This document shows positions 35,016-42,853 of a stretch of 64,000 nt of DNA, in pieces; positions within the stretch are counted from its first letter, which is position 1, and each line of letters begins with the position of its first letter. A model generated the notes under the pieces. The model was given only the letters and a program-made list of their open reading frames with translations. It did no database searches and had not been told where the DNA came from. The position numbers and the translations under genes were made by a program. Source of the DNA: Luteimonas aquatica (GTDB lineage Bacteria > Pseudomonadota > Gammaproteobacteria > Xanthomonadales > Xanthomonadaceae). The DNA is taken from the NCBI RefSeq assembly GCF_022662575.1, contig NZ_JALBFU010000002.1:310001-374000 (forward strand), read 5' to 3'.

Positions 35016-35444
35016 ATGAAAACCTTTACCGCCAAGTCCGAGACCGTCCAGCGCGACTGGTACCTCGTCGACGCCACCGGCAAGACGCTGGGTCGCCTCA
35101 GCTCCGAGCTCGCCCGCCGTCTGCGCGGCAAGCACAAGCCCGTCTACACTCCGCACGTCGATACCGGCGATTACCTGGTGGTGATCAACGCCGAGAAGAT
35201 CGCCGTCACCGGCAACAAGCTGGCCGACAAGCAGTACCACCGCTTCACCGGCTACATCGGCAACCTCAAGACTGAGACGCTGGCCCAGGCGCTGGAGCGC
35301 CACCCCGAGCGCGTCATCGAGATCGCCGTGAAGGGCATGCTGCCGAAGAATCCGCTCGGCCGCGCCATGTACCGCAAGCTCAAGGTCTACAAGGGCTCCG
35401 AGCACCCGCACGCCGCCCAGCAGCCGCAAGTCCTGGATATTTAA
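35016..35444 (+). CDS. rplM: 50S ribosomal protein L13
   Basis: This 142-residue protein has the exact L13 length and motifs: [47 protein letters not shown] and [20 protein letters not shown]13 binds early to 23S rRNA and is required for 50S assembly. The ATG at 35016 is the family start. It is followed by rpsI in the universal L13-S9 operon, with a small hairpin in the 60-base gap. Confidence 0.98.
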   Translation: MKTFTAKSETVQRDWYLVDATGKTLGRLSSELARRLRGKHKPVYTPHVDTGDYLVVINAEKIAVTGNKLADKQYHRFTGYIGNLKTETLAQALERHPERVIEIAVKGMLPKNPLGRAMYRKLKVYKGSEHPHAAQQPQVLDI

Positions 35445-35465
35445 CGCGAGTCCTTTCGCAAGAGC

Positions 35466-35483
35466 CCGCACATCCTTGTGCGG
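35466..35483 (+). promoter_or_regulatory. Hairpin between rplM and rpsI
   Basis: CCGCACA (35466-35472) and TGTGCGG (35477-35483) form a 7-bp stem with a TCCT loop, followed by ACTTTTC. It could attenuate rpsI relative to rplM, protect a processed end, or bind a ribosomal protein. It ends 21 bases before the rpsI start. Confidence 0.45.
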
Positions 35484-35504
35484 ACTTTTCACAAGAGCAA
35501 AACC

Positions 35505-35897
35505 ATGGCCATCACTCAGAACTACGGCACCGGCCGTCGCAAATCCTCCACCGCCCGCGTGTTCCTGCGCCGCGGCACCGGCAACATCAGCGTCAACGGC
35601 CGTCCGCTGGACGAGTTCTTCGGCCGCGAGACCGCGCGCATGATCGTGCGCCAGCCGCTGGAGCTCACCAAGAACACCGACAACTTCGACATCGTCGTCA
35701 CCGCCACCGGCGGCGGCACCACCGGCCAGGCCGGTGCGATCCGCCTGGGCATCGCCCGCGCGCTGGTCGAGTACGACGAAACGCTGAAGTCGGAGCTGCG
35801 CAAGGCCGGCTTCATGACCCGCGACGCCCGCGAGGTCGAGCGCAAGAAGGTCGGCCTGCACAAGGCACGCCGCGCCACGCAGTTCTCCAAGCGTTAA
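35505..35897 (+). CDS. rpsI: 30S ribosomal protein S9
   Basis: This 130-residue protein matches S9 throughout: [40 protein letters not shown] and the basic C-terminal tail [18 protein letters not shown], whose last Lys-Arg reaches the P-site tRNA. The ATG at 35505 is the family start. After the stop, CGCTGC (35911-35916) and GCAGCG (35921-35926) form a small hairpin without a T tract, and tRNA-Gln follows. Confidence 0.98.
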   Translation: MAITQNYGTGRRKSSTARVFLRRGTGNISVNGRPLDEFFGRETARMIVRQPLELTKNTDNFDIVVTATGGGTTGQAGAIRLGIARALVEYDETLKSELRKAGFMTRDAREVERKKVGLHKARRATQFSKR

Positions 35898-35945
35898 TCG
35901 TGGAATGCGCCGCTGCGCTCGCAGCGGCGTTACAATCGGTCCTAT

Positions 35946-36020
35946 AGCCCCGTCGCCAAGCGGTAAGGCACCTGACTCTGACTCAGGCATTCGGTGGTTC
36001 GAATCCATCCGGGGCTGCCA
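35946..36020 (+). tRNA. tRNA-Gln (anticodon CTG)
   Basis: These 75 bases fold as a standard tRNA. The acceptor is AGCCCCG with CGGGGCT. The D arm contains GCCAAGCGGTAAGGC. The anticodon stem is CCTGA/TCAGG around the loop CTCTGAC (anticodon CTG, decoding CAG). The T arm is GGTTCGAATCC, the discriminator is G and CCA is encoded. The sequence closely parallels E. coli tRNA-Gln. A -10-like TACAAT lies at 35931-35936. Confidence 0.96.
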
Positions 36021-36081
36021 TCCAAGCGGGATCCGGCTCGCGCATCGCGGCGAGCCGGGCTTCCCGGTACAAGGCAAGACG

Positions 36082-36107
36082 AAAAACCCGCCTCGCGCGG
36101 GTTTTTT
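36082..36107 (+). terminator. Rho-independent terminator after tRNA-Gln
   Basis: AAAAACCCGC (36082-36091) and GCGGGTTTTT (36097-36106) form a 10-bp stem with a CTCGC loop and end in a run of six T. It ends the rRNA-protein/tRNA transcript; the A and T runs would also let it work in reverse. Confidence 0.88.
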
Positions 36108-36212
36108 CGTTTCCGGCCCTCGTCCTCGCTCGCATTCCCCGCCCGCTCACGGAGAGGAGGGCGCGGCCTGCGCCGGCGCGATGCGGCGCACCTGGGCGGT
36201 TTCGCCCTGGCA

Positions 36213-36746
36213 TTGGCGGCGAACGCGGACGTGTTCCTGTACGACCGCGCGCAGTCGCAGGCGCTCTACGCGCGGCTGATCGCCGGCCATGGCTGGCCGC
36301 AGTCGCCCTGGCTCGACGTGCTGCTGTTCGGTTTCGGCGTGTCGTACGTGGTCGCCGCGCTGCTGCGCGCGCGGCGCTACCGGACGCGCCTGCGCGACCG
36401 CGAGCCGGCCCTGACCATCGGCCAGCTCGCCAGGCGCAGCGGCTACCCCGAATACCTAGTCTCGGCGGTGATCAACCGCCGCTTCGACGGCCACTTCTGG
36501 GATTACATCAACCGACAGCGGATCGAGGCGGCGAGCGCGCACCTGGCCGATGCGAGCGATGCGCGCAGCATCCTCGAGATCGCCTACGCCTGCGGCTTCA
36601 CCTCCAAGTCGACCTTCAACGCCGCGTTCAAGCGCCAGCTCGGCCAGACGCCGAGCGCGTATCGGCAGGGTCGGGTCCCGGGCGCGCAGCGGCCGCAGGC
36701 GCGCTCCGCCGCCACCGCAGCAGCGTCTCGCACACCGCCAGATTGA
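36213..36746 (+). pseudogene. 5'-truncated membrane-bound AraC-family regulator
   Basis: The frame encodes a clear AraC C-terminal DNA-binding domain: LTIGQLARRSGYPEYLVSAV, FWDYINRQRIEAASAHLAD and ILEIAYACGFTSKSTFNAAF. Only one membrane helix (VLLFGFGVSYVVAALL) precedes it, whereas this class normally has an N-terminal domain of about seven helices. Upstream, the frame runs into the tRNA terminator with no ATG. TTG 36213 and GTG 36231 are the only possible starts after it. The 3' end overlaps the opposite-strand gene by 119 bases. I call it a remnant; a short expressed protein cannot be excluded. Confidence 0.65.
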
Positions 36747-37335
36747 ACGTCCAGCACGACCACGCGGCGAACACGTAGACCGGCGGGAAGTCCATGCGCA
36801 GCGGGCCGGTGCCCACGCCGAGGATGATCCGCAGCGTCAGCGCCGAGGCGGTCAGCGCGATGCTGCGCCACATCCAGCGCCGGTGCCGCGTGGCGTCGCC
36901 GGCGACGGCGTAGCCGATGCCGACGGCGGTGACCGCGATCCAGACCAGGGCGAGCAGCGCGAAGCCCGCGCCGCTGGCGGCGCCGCCCTGCGCATGCCGC
37001 GCCAGCGACAGGCCCGACAGGCCGCCGATCAGGATCGCGCCGGCGGACAGCCAGCCGCCCAGCCGGTGCAGGCGCGGCCAGCGCCGCCGGATCCAGGCGC
37101 TGGATTGCAGCGGCACCAGCAGCAGCGCCAGCCCCGCGCCGAACAGGTGCCCCGGCACGTCGAGGCCGGACAGCGCGAACTGGACGTCGAAGAGATTGTC
37201 CGGCCGATACGCGCCGGACAGATAGGCGAAGGCGTAGGCGGCCAGCGCCGCGCAGGCGAGCGCGGCCAGCAGGGAGGCGGCCTTGCGACCGAGGTCGCGG
37301 ATCGGGAGGTCGCGGATCGGGAGCGGACGGGGCAC
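36628..37335 (-). CDS. DUF2306-like membrane protein
   Basis: This 235-residue protein has about seven membrane helices. RRRWPRLHRLGGWLSAGA and the segment RHRRWMWRSIALTASALTLR resemble the DUF2306 family of predicted membrane proteins, which has no known function. The GTG at 37335 has AAGGA seven bases upstream; an ATG at 37386 is possible but lacks a good site. A short tandem repeat near the start encodes PIRDLPIRDL. The C-terminus overlaps the AraC remnant on the other strand. An AraC regulator next to a DUF2306 gene suggests a former regulator-target pair. Confidence 0.72.
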   Translation of the reverse strand: MPRPLPIRDLPIRDLGRKAASLLAALACAALAAYAFAYLSGAYRPDNLFDVQFALSGLDVPGHLFGAGLALLLVPLQSSAWIRRRWPRLHRLGGWLSAGAILIGGLSGLSLARHAQGGAASGAGFALLALVWIAVTAVGIGYAVAGDATRHRRWMWRSIALTASALTLRIILGVGTGPLRMDFPPVYVFAAWSCWTFNLAVCETLLRWRRSAPAAAARPGPDPADTRSASGRAGA

Positions 37336-37655
37336 GGACGGTTCCTTGAGGGCGGTGGGCTGCCGGCAAGGTGCCCGGACGCGCATCGAGCGTCGTCCGA
37401 ACCGGCGGAATCGTACGTCCGGGCGCCGCTGCGCGGGATTCCGCGGGCATGCTGCAGCGCGGCGGGCGCGACCGGTGGCGCCTGCGCTAAGTTGCCGCCC
37501 GCACGTGCATTGCGGCCTTGTCCGGTTCAGGCGACCTGAACGCGGAAGGTGCAGGGATCGCGCTCCGGTACCGACCACGACGGTGGCCAGGCGGTGCAAT
37601 CGACGGATCGTCGAGTGCAGTCATCCCCTTAATCCTCAAGACCGGAGTGGATCGC
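37336..37655. other. 320-base intergenic region with an inverted repeat
   Basis: No supported gene was found. The notable element is GTTCAGG (37525-37531) with CCTGAAC (37535-37541) around CGA, a 17-base palindromic site about 115 bases before the small secreted protein gene. It could be an operator or part of the leader. CGACG-GAT-CGTCG near 37600 is a second small hairpin. The rest is divergent promoter space. Confidence 0.45.
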
Positions 37656-37883
37656 ATGAAAATCGGAACGTACAAGTTCGTGGGACTGGGCGTGGTCGCG
37701 TTGGCGCTGGCGATGGGAACGGCCGGCAGCGCCTCCGCGAGCGCGGGCACCACGTACTGCTATTACCAGGCCGAGGACGGCACGCAGTGGATCGACCGCT
37801 ACGCCGGCAACCGGGTCTGCCCGCTGTCCGACGTCAACGGCGGCGTGTCGGGCGAGCTGGTGGATCGGGAATACATCGCCTGA
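37656..37883 (+). CDS. Small secreted protein
   Basis: This 75-residue protein has a signal peptide (FVGLGVVALALAMGTAGSAS-AS) and a short mature part of about 45 residues with two cysteines (TTYCYYQAEDGTQWIDRYAG and RVCPLSDVNGG) that could form one disulfide bond. Family unknown. The ATG at 37656 is set by the signal, and a strong hairpin terminator lies 22 bases after the stop, supporting a real monocistronic gene. Confidence 0.65.
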   Translation: MKIGTYKFVGLGVVALALAMGTAGSASASAGTTYCYYQAEDGTQWIDRYAGNRVCPLSDVNGGVSGELVDREYIA

Positions 37884-37904
37884 CCCCCCGGTCGATGCGC
37901 GATG

Positions 37905-37929
37905 CGAGGGCCCGCACGTCGGGCCCTCG
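37905..37929 (+). terminator. Hairpin terminator after the small secreted protein
   Basis: CGAGGGCCCG (37905-37914) and CGGGCCCTCG (37920-37929) form a perfect 10-bp stem with a CACGT loop, followed by a moderately T-rich stretch (TCGTTGTTGCTGT). Confidence 0.7.
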
Positions 37930-38031
37930 TCGTTGTTGCTGTCATGGCGAGGGACATTGCGCGGATAATGTGTTCCCGCGCGGACCCCGCCGTTCGCGCG
38001 GCGCCACATCCCCGCTCGCGAAGATCGCCGC

Positions 38032-38778
38032 ATGGTCGCCACCTTTTCCGCCCCCTTCACGCCCCTGGAAGCCGCGCTGACGGCGCTGCGCGAGCGCGGC
38101 TACGCGGTGCTCACGCCCGAGAGCGTCGCCGAGCTGTGCGGCGGGCCGCTGGCGGAGCTGGAGGCGCTGACCCCGAGCTGGGACGACCTGCCGCCGGACG
38201 AATACCTGCGCGACGGCGGCCGCTACCGGCGCCGGCGCCATTCCTGCTTCGTCGTTGATGGCCCGCGCATCGCGCAGGCGCCGCACCGCGCCCACTGGCA
38301 GTCGCTCGACTACAACGCCCTGCACGGCGGCATGGAACGCTGGTTCGAGCCCATCCGTCCCGACATCGCCGGGCGGCCGGTCTGGGTGCGCCTGCTGGGG
38401 GCGCTGGGCGAGCGCTTCTCGGCGGTGCGCCCGGCGCAGCCCTGGTACGTGGAGGCGCACCAGTTCCGCATCGACACCAGCGACGGCATCGGCCGGCCCA
38501 CGCCCGAGGGCGCGCACCGCGACGGCGTCGACTTCGTCGCCGTGTTCATCGTCGGCCGCCACGGCATCAAGGGCGGCGAGACGAGGGTGTTCGAGGCCAA
38601 CGGCCCCAATGGCCAGCGCTTCACCCTGGACGCGCCCTGGTCGGTGCTGCTGCTCGACGACACCCGCATGATCCACGAGTCCACGCCGATCCAACCGCTG
38701 GATGCCACCGGCCATCGGGACACGCTGGTCCTGACCTATCGCTCCGGGGCCTTCCAGGGCGAGGATGCGCAGACCTAG
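38032..38778 (+). CDS. 2-oxoglutarate/Fe(II) dioxygenase (isoleucine-dioxygenase-like family)
   Basis: This 248-residue protein fits the 2OG-Fe dioxygenase family that includes free L-amino-acid hydroxylases such as the isoleucine 4-hydroxylase of Bacillus. The iron triad is His162 and Asp164 in EGAHRDGVDFVAVFIVGRHG and His215 in DTRMIHESTPIQPL. Arg237 in LTYRSG is placed to bind 2-oxoglutarate. IKGGETRVFEAN is a family block. The amino-acid substrate cannot be predicted. The ATG at 38032 gives the family length. Confidence 0.82.
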   Translation: MVATFSAPFTPLEAALTALRERGYAVLTPESVAELCGGPLAELEALTPSWDDLPPDEYLRDGGRYRRRRHSCFVVDGPRIAQAPHRAHWQSLDYNALHGGMERWFEPIRPDIAGRPVWVRLLGALGERFSAVRPAQPWYVEAHQFRIDTSDGIGRPTPEGAHRDGVDFVAVFIVGRHGIKGGETRVFEANGPNGQRFTLDAPWSVLLLDDTRMIHESTPIQPLDATGHRDTLVLTYRSGAFQGEDAQT

Positions 38779-38882
38779 CGGACGCCCGGCCGGACCCGGG
38801 CTAGCGGGGGGGCAGAGCCGGGCCATGAAAGGCGGAGCACGGATCAGGGATGAAGCGGCGGTGTCTTGATGCCGCGGTAAAA

Positions 38883-38896
38883 GTTACAATTGAAAC
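38883..38896 (+). promoter_or_regulatory. Second tyrosine-pathway MarR operator, upstream of fahA
   Basis: GTTACAATTGAAAC differs at one position from the perfect palindrome in the hpd promoter (2653-2666). It lies 32 bases before the fahA start in an otherwise GC-rich region, followed by AATATT where the -10 sits in the hpd promoter. No clear -35 is visible, so the promoter here is weaker or different. Confidence 0.72.
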
Positions 38897-38927
38897 AATA
38901 TTCCCGATCGCAGCCCGAGGAGGCGCG

Positions 38928-39917
38928 GTGAAGCTTGGATCCCTGAAGGAGGGGGGCCGCGACGGCACCCTGATCGTGGTCTCCCGCGACCTGTCGCGTG
39001 CCGTGCGCGCCACCGGCATCGCCCCGACCCTGCAGCGCGCGCTGGAGGACTGGTCGAACCTGGCCCCGCGCCTGGCCGCCCTGTCCGATGCGCTCAACGC
39101 CGACGCCGCCGACGGCGCCTTCGACCTGGACATGGTGCAGCTGGCGGCGCCGCTGCCGCGCGCCTATGAGTTCGTCGACGGCAGCGCCTACCTGCCGCAC
39201 GTGGAGCGCGTGCGCCGCGCCCGCGGCGCCGAGGTGCCGGAAAGCTTCTACACCGATCCGCTGATGTACCAGGCCGTGAGCGCCGGCTTCTACGGCCCGC
39301 GCGATGCGGTCAAGGTGGTCGACGAGGCCTATGGCATCGACCTGGAAGCCGAGATCGTGGTGGTCACCGACGACGTGCCGATGGCCGCGAGCGCGGCCCA
39401 GGCGGCCGAGCACATCCAGCTGATCGGCCTGGTCAACGACGTCTCGCTGCGCAACCTGATCCCGCCGGAGCTGGCCAAGGGCTTCGGCTTCCTGCAGTCC
39501 AAGCCGCGTTCGGCGCTGAGCCCGGTGTTCGTCACCCCGGACGAGCTCGGCGAGGCCTGGCGCGGCAGCAAGGTGCACCTGCCGCTGCTCACCCACATCA
39601 ACGGCGCCTGGTTCGGCGCGCCGGAGGCCGGCGTGGACATGCAGTTCGATTTCGCCCAGCTCGTCGCGCACGCGGCCAAGACGCGGCCGCTCTCGGCCGG
39701 CACCATCGTCGGCTCCGGCACCATCGCCAACGAGGACACGTCCAAGGGCGCGTCCTGCTTCGCCGAGAAGCGCACCGTGGAAACGCTGGAGACCGGCAAG
39801 CCGGTGACGCCGTTCATGTCCTTCGGCGATCTGGTGCGGATCGAGATGCTCGATCGCGACGGCCGGTCGATCTTCGGCGCCATCGAGCAGCGCATCGAGC
39901 GGCAAGCCGCGCCGTGA
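38928..39917 (+). CDS. fahA: Fumarylacetoacetate hydrolase-family protein, probable fumarylacetoacetase
   Basis: This 329-residue protein has the FAH fold. Metal-binding acidic residues lie in GIDLEAEIVVVTDDVP and IQLIGLVNDVSLRNL, and GTIVGSGTIANEDTSKGASC is the conserved late block. It reads like the xanthomonad fahA product, which hydrolyses fumarylacetoacetate to fumarate and acetoacetate, the last tyrosine-degradation step. Context supports this: the next gene (4-base overlap) is maleylacetoacetate isomerase, and a MarR operator copy lies upstream. The GTG at 38928 follows GAGGAGG. Confidence 0.9.
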   Translation: MKLGSLKEGGRDGTLIVVSRDLSRAVRATGIAPTLQRALEDWSNLAPRLAALSDALNADAADGAFDLDMVQLAAPLPRAYEFVDGSAYLPHVERVRRARGAEVPESFYTDPLMYQAVSAGFYGPRDAVKVVDEAYGIDLEAEIVVVTDDVPMAASAAQAAEHIQLIGLVNDVSLRNLIPPELAKGFGFLQSKPRSALSPVFVTPDELGEAWRGSKVHLPLLTHINGAWFGAPEAGVDMQFDFAQLVAHAAKTRPLSAGTIVGSGTIANEDTSKGASCFAEKRTVETLETGKPVTPFMSFGDLVRIEMLDRDGRSIFGAIEQRIERQAAP

Positions 39918-40579
39918 GCGACCAGCCGCTGCTGCTGCACTCCTACTGGCGTTCGAGCGCCGCCTATCGCGTGCGCATCGGCCTCAACCTCAAGGGCCTG
40001 GCGTACGACCTCGTGCCCGTGCACCTGGTGCGCGACGGCGGCGACCAGCACCGCCCGGAGTACGCCGCGGTCAATCCGCAGCGCGCGGTGCCGGTGCTGC
40101 AGCACGGCCAGCGCATGCTGCGGCAGTCGCTGGCGATCCTCGAATACCTGGACGAGGTCTGGCCGCAGCCGGCCCTGCTGCCGCCGACCGCGCGCGAGCG
40201 CCAGCGCGTGCGCGCGCTGGCGCAGCTGGTGGCCTGCGACATCCACCCGCTCAACAACCTGCGCGTGCTGCAGTATTTCGAGCGCGAATGGCGCGTGCCG
40301 CAGCCCGAGCGCGACGAGTGGGTGAAGCACTGGATCGCCGACGGCTTCGCCGCCTTCGAGGCGCTGCTGCAGGACAACCCGTCCACGGCCGAGTTCTGCG
40401 CCGGGCACGCACCGGGGCTGGCCGACTGCTGCCTGGTGCCGCAGGTCTACAACGCGCGCCGCTTCGGCGTGGACCTGGCGCCGTATCCGACCATCCTTGC
40501 CATCGAGCGCGCCTGCCTGGCCCTGCCGGCCTTCGACGCGGCCCGTCCCGAGCGCCAGGCGGACGCGCCGCAGCCCTGA
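39914..40579 (+). CDS. maiA: Maleylacetoacetate isomerase (zeta-class glutathione S-transferase)
   Basis: This 221-residue enzyme isomerises maleylacetoacetate to fumarylacetoacetate using glutathione. The catalytic signature SYWRSSAAYRVRIGLNLKGL (Ser-Ser near residue 13) is typical of the zeta class. CDIHPLNNLRVLQY and LADCCLVPQVYNARRFGVDL are conserved in the C-terminal helical domain. It begins with GTG overlapping the fahA stop (GTGA), so the pair is translationally coupled. It supplies the step between HmgA and FahA. Confidence 0.95.
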   Translation: MSDQPLLLHSYWRSSAAYRVRIGLNLKGLAYDLVPVHLVRDGGDQHRPEYAAVNPQRAVPVLQHGQRMLRQSLAILEYLDEVWPQPALLPPTARERQRVRALAQLVACDIHPLNNLRVLQYFEREWRVPQPERDEWVKHWIADGFAAFEALLQDNPSTAEFCAGHAPGLADCCLVPQVYNARRFGVDLAPYPTILAIERACLALPAFDAARPERQADAPQP

Positions 40580-40606
40580 GGCCGCCTCCGGCGCGCGGCG
40601 ACGCGC

Positions 40607-41722
40607 CTAGTGGTGCTGCGCGCTCTCGAACACGTCCGCGTAGGGATCGTGCTCGCCGACGCTGCCTTCCGAGAAACGGAACTTCAGCGCCAGGCCGTCG
40701 CGCGAATCGGCGGCCTTGAGCGCCTCCTCGCGGTCGATGCGGCCGTCCTTGTACAGGCGGAACAGGCACTGGTCGAACGACTCCATGCCCGCTTCCAGCG
40801 ATTCCTCCATCGCCTGCTTGATCTCGTGCACCTGGCCGCGGCGCAGCAGGTCGCGGATCAGCGGCGTGTTGATCAGCACCTCGGTCGCCGGCAGGCGGCG
40901 GCCGTCCAGGCCCAGCACCAGGCGCTGCGACACCACCGCGCGCAGGTTCAGCGCCAGGTTCATCAGCACGTTGCCGTGCGCGGCCTCGGGGAAGAAGTTG
41001 AGGATGCGCTCGATGGTCTGGTCGGCGTTGTTGGAGTGCAGCGTGGCCAGGCAGATGTGGCCGGTCTCGGCGAAGGCGATCGCCGCCTCCATGGTCGCCG
41101 CGTCGAGGATCTCGCCGATCAGGATCACGTCCGGCGCCTCGCGCATGGCGTTCTTCAGCGCGTAGTGGAAGGCGTGGGTGTCCATGCCGACCTCGCGCTG
41201 GTTCACGATCGACTGCTTGTGCTGGTGCAGGTACTCGATCGGATCCTCGATGGTGAGGATGTGCCCGGCGGTGTTGCTGTTGCGGTAGTCGATCATCGAG
41301 GCCAGCGTGGTCGACTTGCCCGAGCCGGTGGAGCCGACGATCAGCACCAGCCCGCGCGGGGCCATGATGATCTGCTTGAGCACCTGCGGCAGCTGCAGGT
41401 CCTCGATGCTGGGGATCACGGCGCGGATCGCGCGCACCACCATCGCCACCTCGCCGCGCTGCTTGAACACGTTGATGCGGAAGCGCCCGATGCCCGGCTG
41501 GGAATAGGAGATGTTCAGTTCCAGGTCGCGCTCGAACTGCGGCGCCTGGCCCTCGCCCATCAGCGAGTAGGCCACCTTCTTGGTCGTGCCCGGAGGCAGG
41601 ACCGTACTTCCCAGCGGCTGCAGCTTGCCCTCGACCTTGATGTACACCGGGGCGCCGGTGGTGAAGAACATGTCGGAGGCGTTCTTCTCCGTCATCAGCT
41701 TGAGGAGATAGCCGATATCCAT
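40607..41722 (-). CDS. pilU: Type IV pilus twitching ATPase PilU
   Basis: This 371-residue PilT/PilU-family ATPase starts MDIGYLLKLMTEKNASDMFF. Walker A is GSTGSGKST (130-138). The Asp box, Walker B region and His box read TIEDPIEYLHQHKQSIVNQR, DVILIGEILDAATMEAAIAF and ETGHICLATLHSNNADQTIE. ILIGEI in place of the ILVGEM typical of PilT, together with the length, favours PilU, which assists PilT in pilus retraction. pilT is normally next to pilU in xanthomonads but is absent here: upstream lies a divergent lipoprotein gene. Confidence 0.9.
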   Translation of the reverse strand: MDIGYLLKLMTEKNASDMFFTTGAPVYIKVEGKLQPLGSTVLPPGTTKKVAYSLMGEGQAPQFERDLELNISYSQPGIGRFRINVFKQRGEVAMVVRAIRAVIPSIEDLQLPQVLKQIIMAPRGLVLIVGSTGSGKSTTLASMIDYRNSNTAGHILTIEDPIEYLHQHKQSIVNQREVGMDTHAFHYALKNAMREAPDVILIGEILDAATMEAAIAFAETGHICLATLHSNNADQTIERILNFFPEAAHGNVLMNLALNLRAVVSQRLVLGLDGRRLPATEVLINTPLIRDLLRRGQVHEIKQAMEESLEAGMESFDQCLFRLYKDGRIDREEALKAADSRDGLALKFRFSEGSVGEHDPYADVFESAQHH

Positions 41723-41819
41723 GGGTCGAAATTCTGGTCCCGTTGAACGGCAGGGCCGCGATGCCCGGCGGAAGCGTTGCGAATCCGCCGAATGCTGATG
41801 ACAATGGTCGCAGCCTTCC

Positions 41820-42233
41820 ATGAATGCGACCCCTCTTATGTCCCGAAGCTTCGCACAGATCACACGAATCGGGCCGGCGCTGCGGGCGTCGATGTTCGGA
41901 GTCGTGCTCTCGGTCACGGCTTGCGCCAGCCTGCCGCCGCCCACGGCCGAACTGGCGGGCGCGCAGCAGGCCGTCGCACGCGCCGACGGGGCCGACGCCG
42001 ACCAGTACGCGGCCGCCGATTTTGCCCAGGCCCGTAGCCTGCTGGAACAGGCGCATGCGGCGATGGCCAAGGGCGATCGCGAGCAGGCGCGCTCGCTGGC
42101 GCTGCTGGCGAGCGCCCGCGCCGACCTGGCGAACGCGCGCAGCCGCGAGGCGGTGACCCAGGCCGATCTGAGCCAGCGCCGCGCCGAGATCGCCGACCTG
42201 AAGCAGCGCCTGGGCGTGGAGGACGGACAATGA
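41820..42233 (+). CDS. DUF4398-like lipoprotein
   Basis: This 137-residue protein has a hydrophobic N-terminus ending in the lipobox-like VTAC (about residue 35), then helical repeats AAADFAQARSLLEQAHAAMA and EQARSLALLASARADLANAR typical of the DUF4398 family. ATGs at 41820, 41838 or 41892 could each begin the signal; 41820 is the longest. It is probably anchored in the outer membrane. It overlaps the next gene by four bases (ATGA) and is divergent from pilU. Confidence 0.75.
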   Translation: MNATPLMSRSFAQITRIGPALRASMFGVVLSVTACASLPPPTAELAGAQQAVARADGADADQYAAADFAQARSLLEQAHAAMAKGDREQARSLALLASARADLANARSREAVTQADLSQRRAEIADLKQRLGVEDGQ

Positions 42234-42853
42234 AGACGAGTATTCCGCGCGCGCTGACGGTCGCGCTGCTGCTGACGGCCGCGGGCCTGCAGGCCGAGCC
42301 CGCGCGCGCCGAGGAGAAGAACCCCGACGTGGCGCGGCTGTCGCAGCGCCTGCGCACGCTCGACGCCAACGCCGATACCGCCGGCGCGGCCGCCTACGAG
42401 CGCCTGCAGGCGCGGCAGTCGGTCGATGCGCTGGCCGCGGCCAAGGGCAAGGCCCGCAACATGGCCCTGCAGATCGCCGAGCTGCGCGTGCAGACGGCCG
42501 AGATCGCCGCGCGCAACGACGTGGCGCGGCGCGAGGTCGACCGCCTCGAGCGCACCCGCAGCGACCTGCTGGTGGAAGCCAGCCGCCAGGACGCGGCCCG
42601 CGCGCGCCAGGAGGCCGAGCGCCTGCGCATCCAGGCGCAGATCCAGGCCGAGGAGGCCATGCGCCTGCGTGAGCAGGCCGACCAGGAGGCCGCCGCCCGC
42701 CAGCAGGCCGAGACCGCCCTGGACGACGTGGCCGGTTCGCAGGCCGCCAAGCTCAAGGCCGCGCGCCAGCGCCAGGCCGAGCTGGCCAGGCGCCAGGCCG
42801 AGCTGCTGGGCACCGGCAAGGACAAGCCGGAAGAGGCCCGGGCCAAGCCCTGA
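42230..42853 (+). CDS. Secreted coiled-coil protein
   Basis: This 207-residue protein has a signal peptide (ALTVALLLTAAGLQAEPARA) and is then nearly all Ala/Glu/Arg/Gln-rich helix with heptads (IAARNDVARREVDRLERTRS, ERLRIQAQIQAEEAMRLREQ). It forms a two-gene unit with the DUF4398-like lipoprotein. Similar pairs elsewhere are followed by an OmpA-type gene, which is missing here. It may be a periplasmic spacer or scaffold. The role is unknown. Confidence 0.7.
   Translation: MKTSIPRALTVALLLTAAGLQAEPARAEEKNPDVARLSQRLRTLDANADTAGAAAYERLQARQSVDALAAAKGKARNMALQIAELRVQTAEIAARNDVARREVDRLERTRSDLLVEASRQDAARARQEAERLRIQAQIQAEEAMRLREQADQEAAARQQAETALDDVAGSQAAKLKAARQRQAELARRQAELLGTGKDKPEEARAKP

Noticed and set aside
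36001..36120. Phage or island attachment duplication at the 3' end of tRNA-Gln
   Set aside because: No second copy of the tRNA 3' end and no integrase gene could be found in the window, so only the truncated neighbour is reported.
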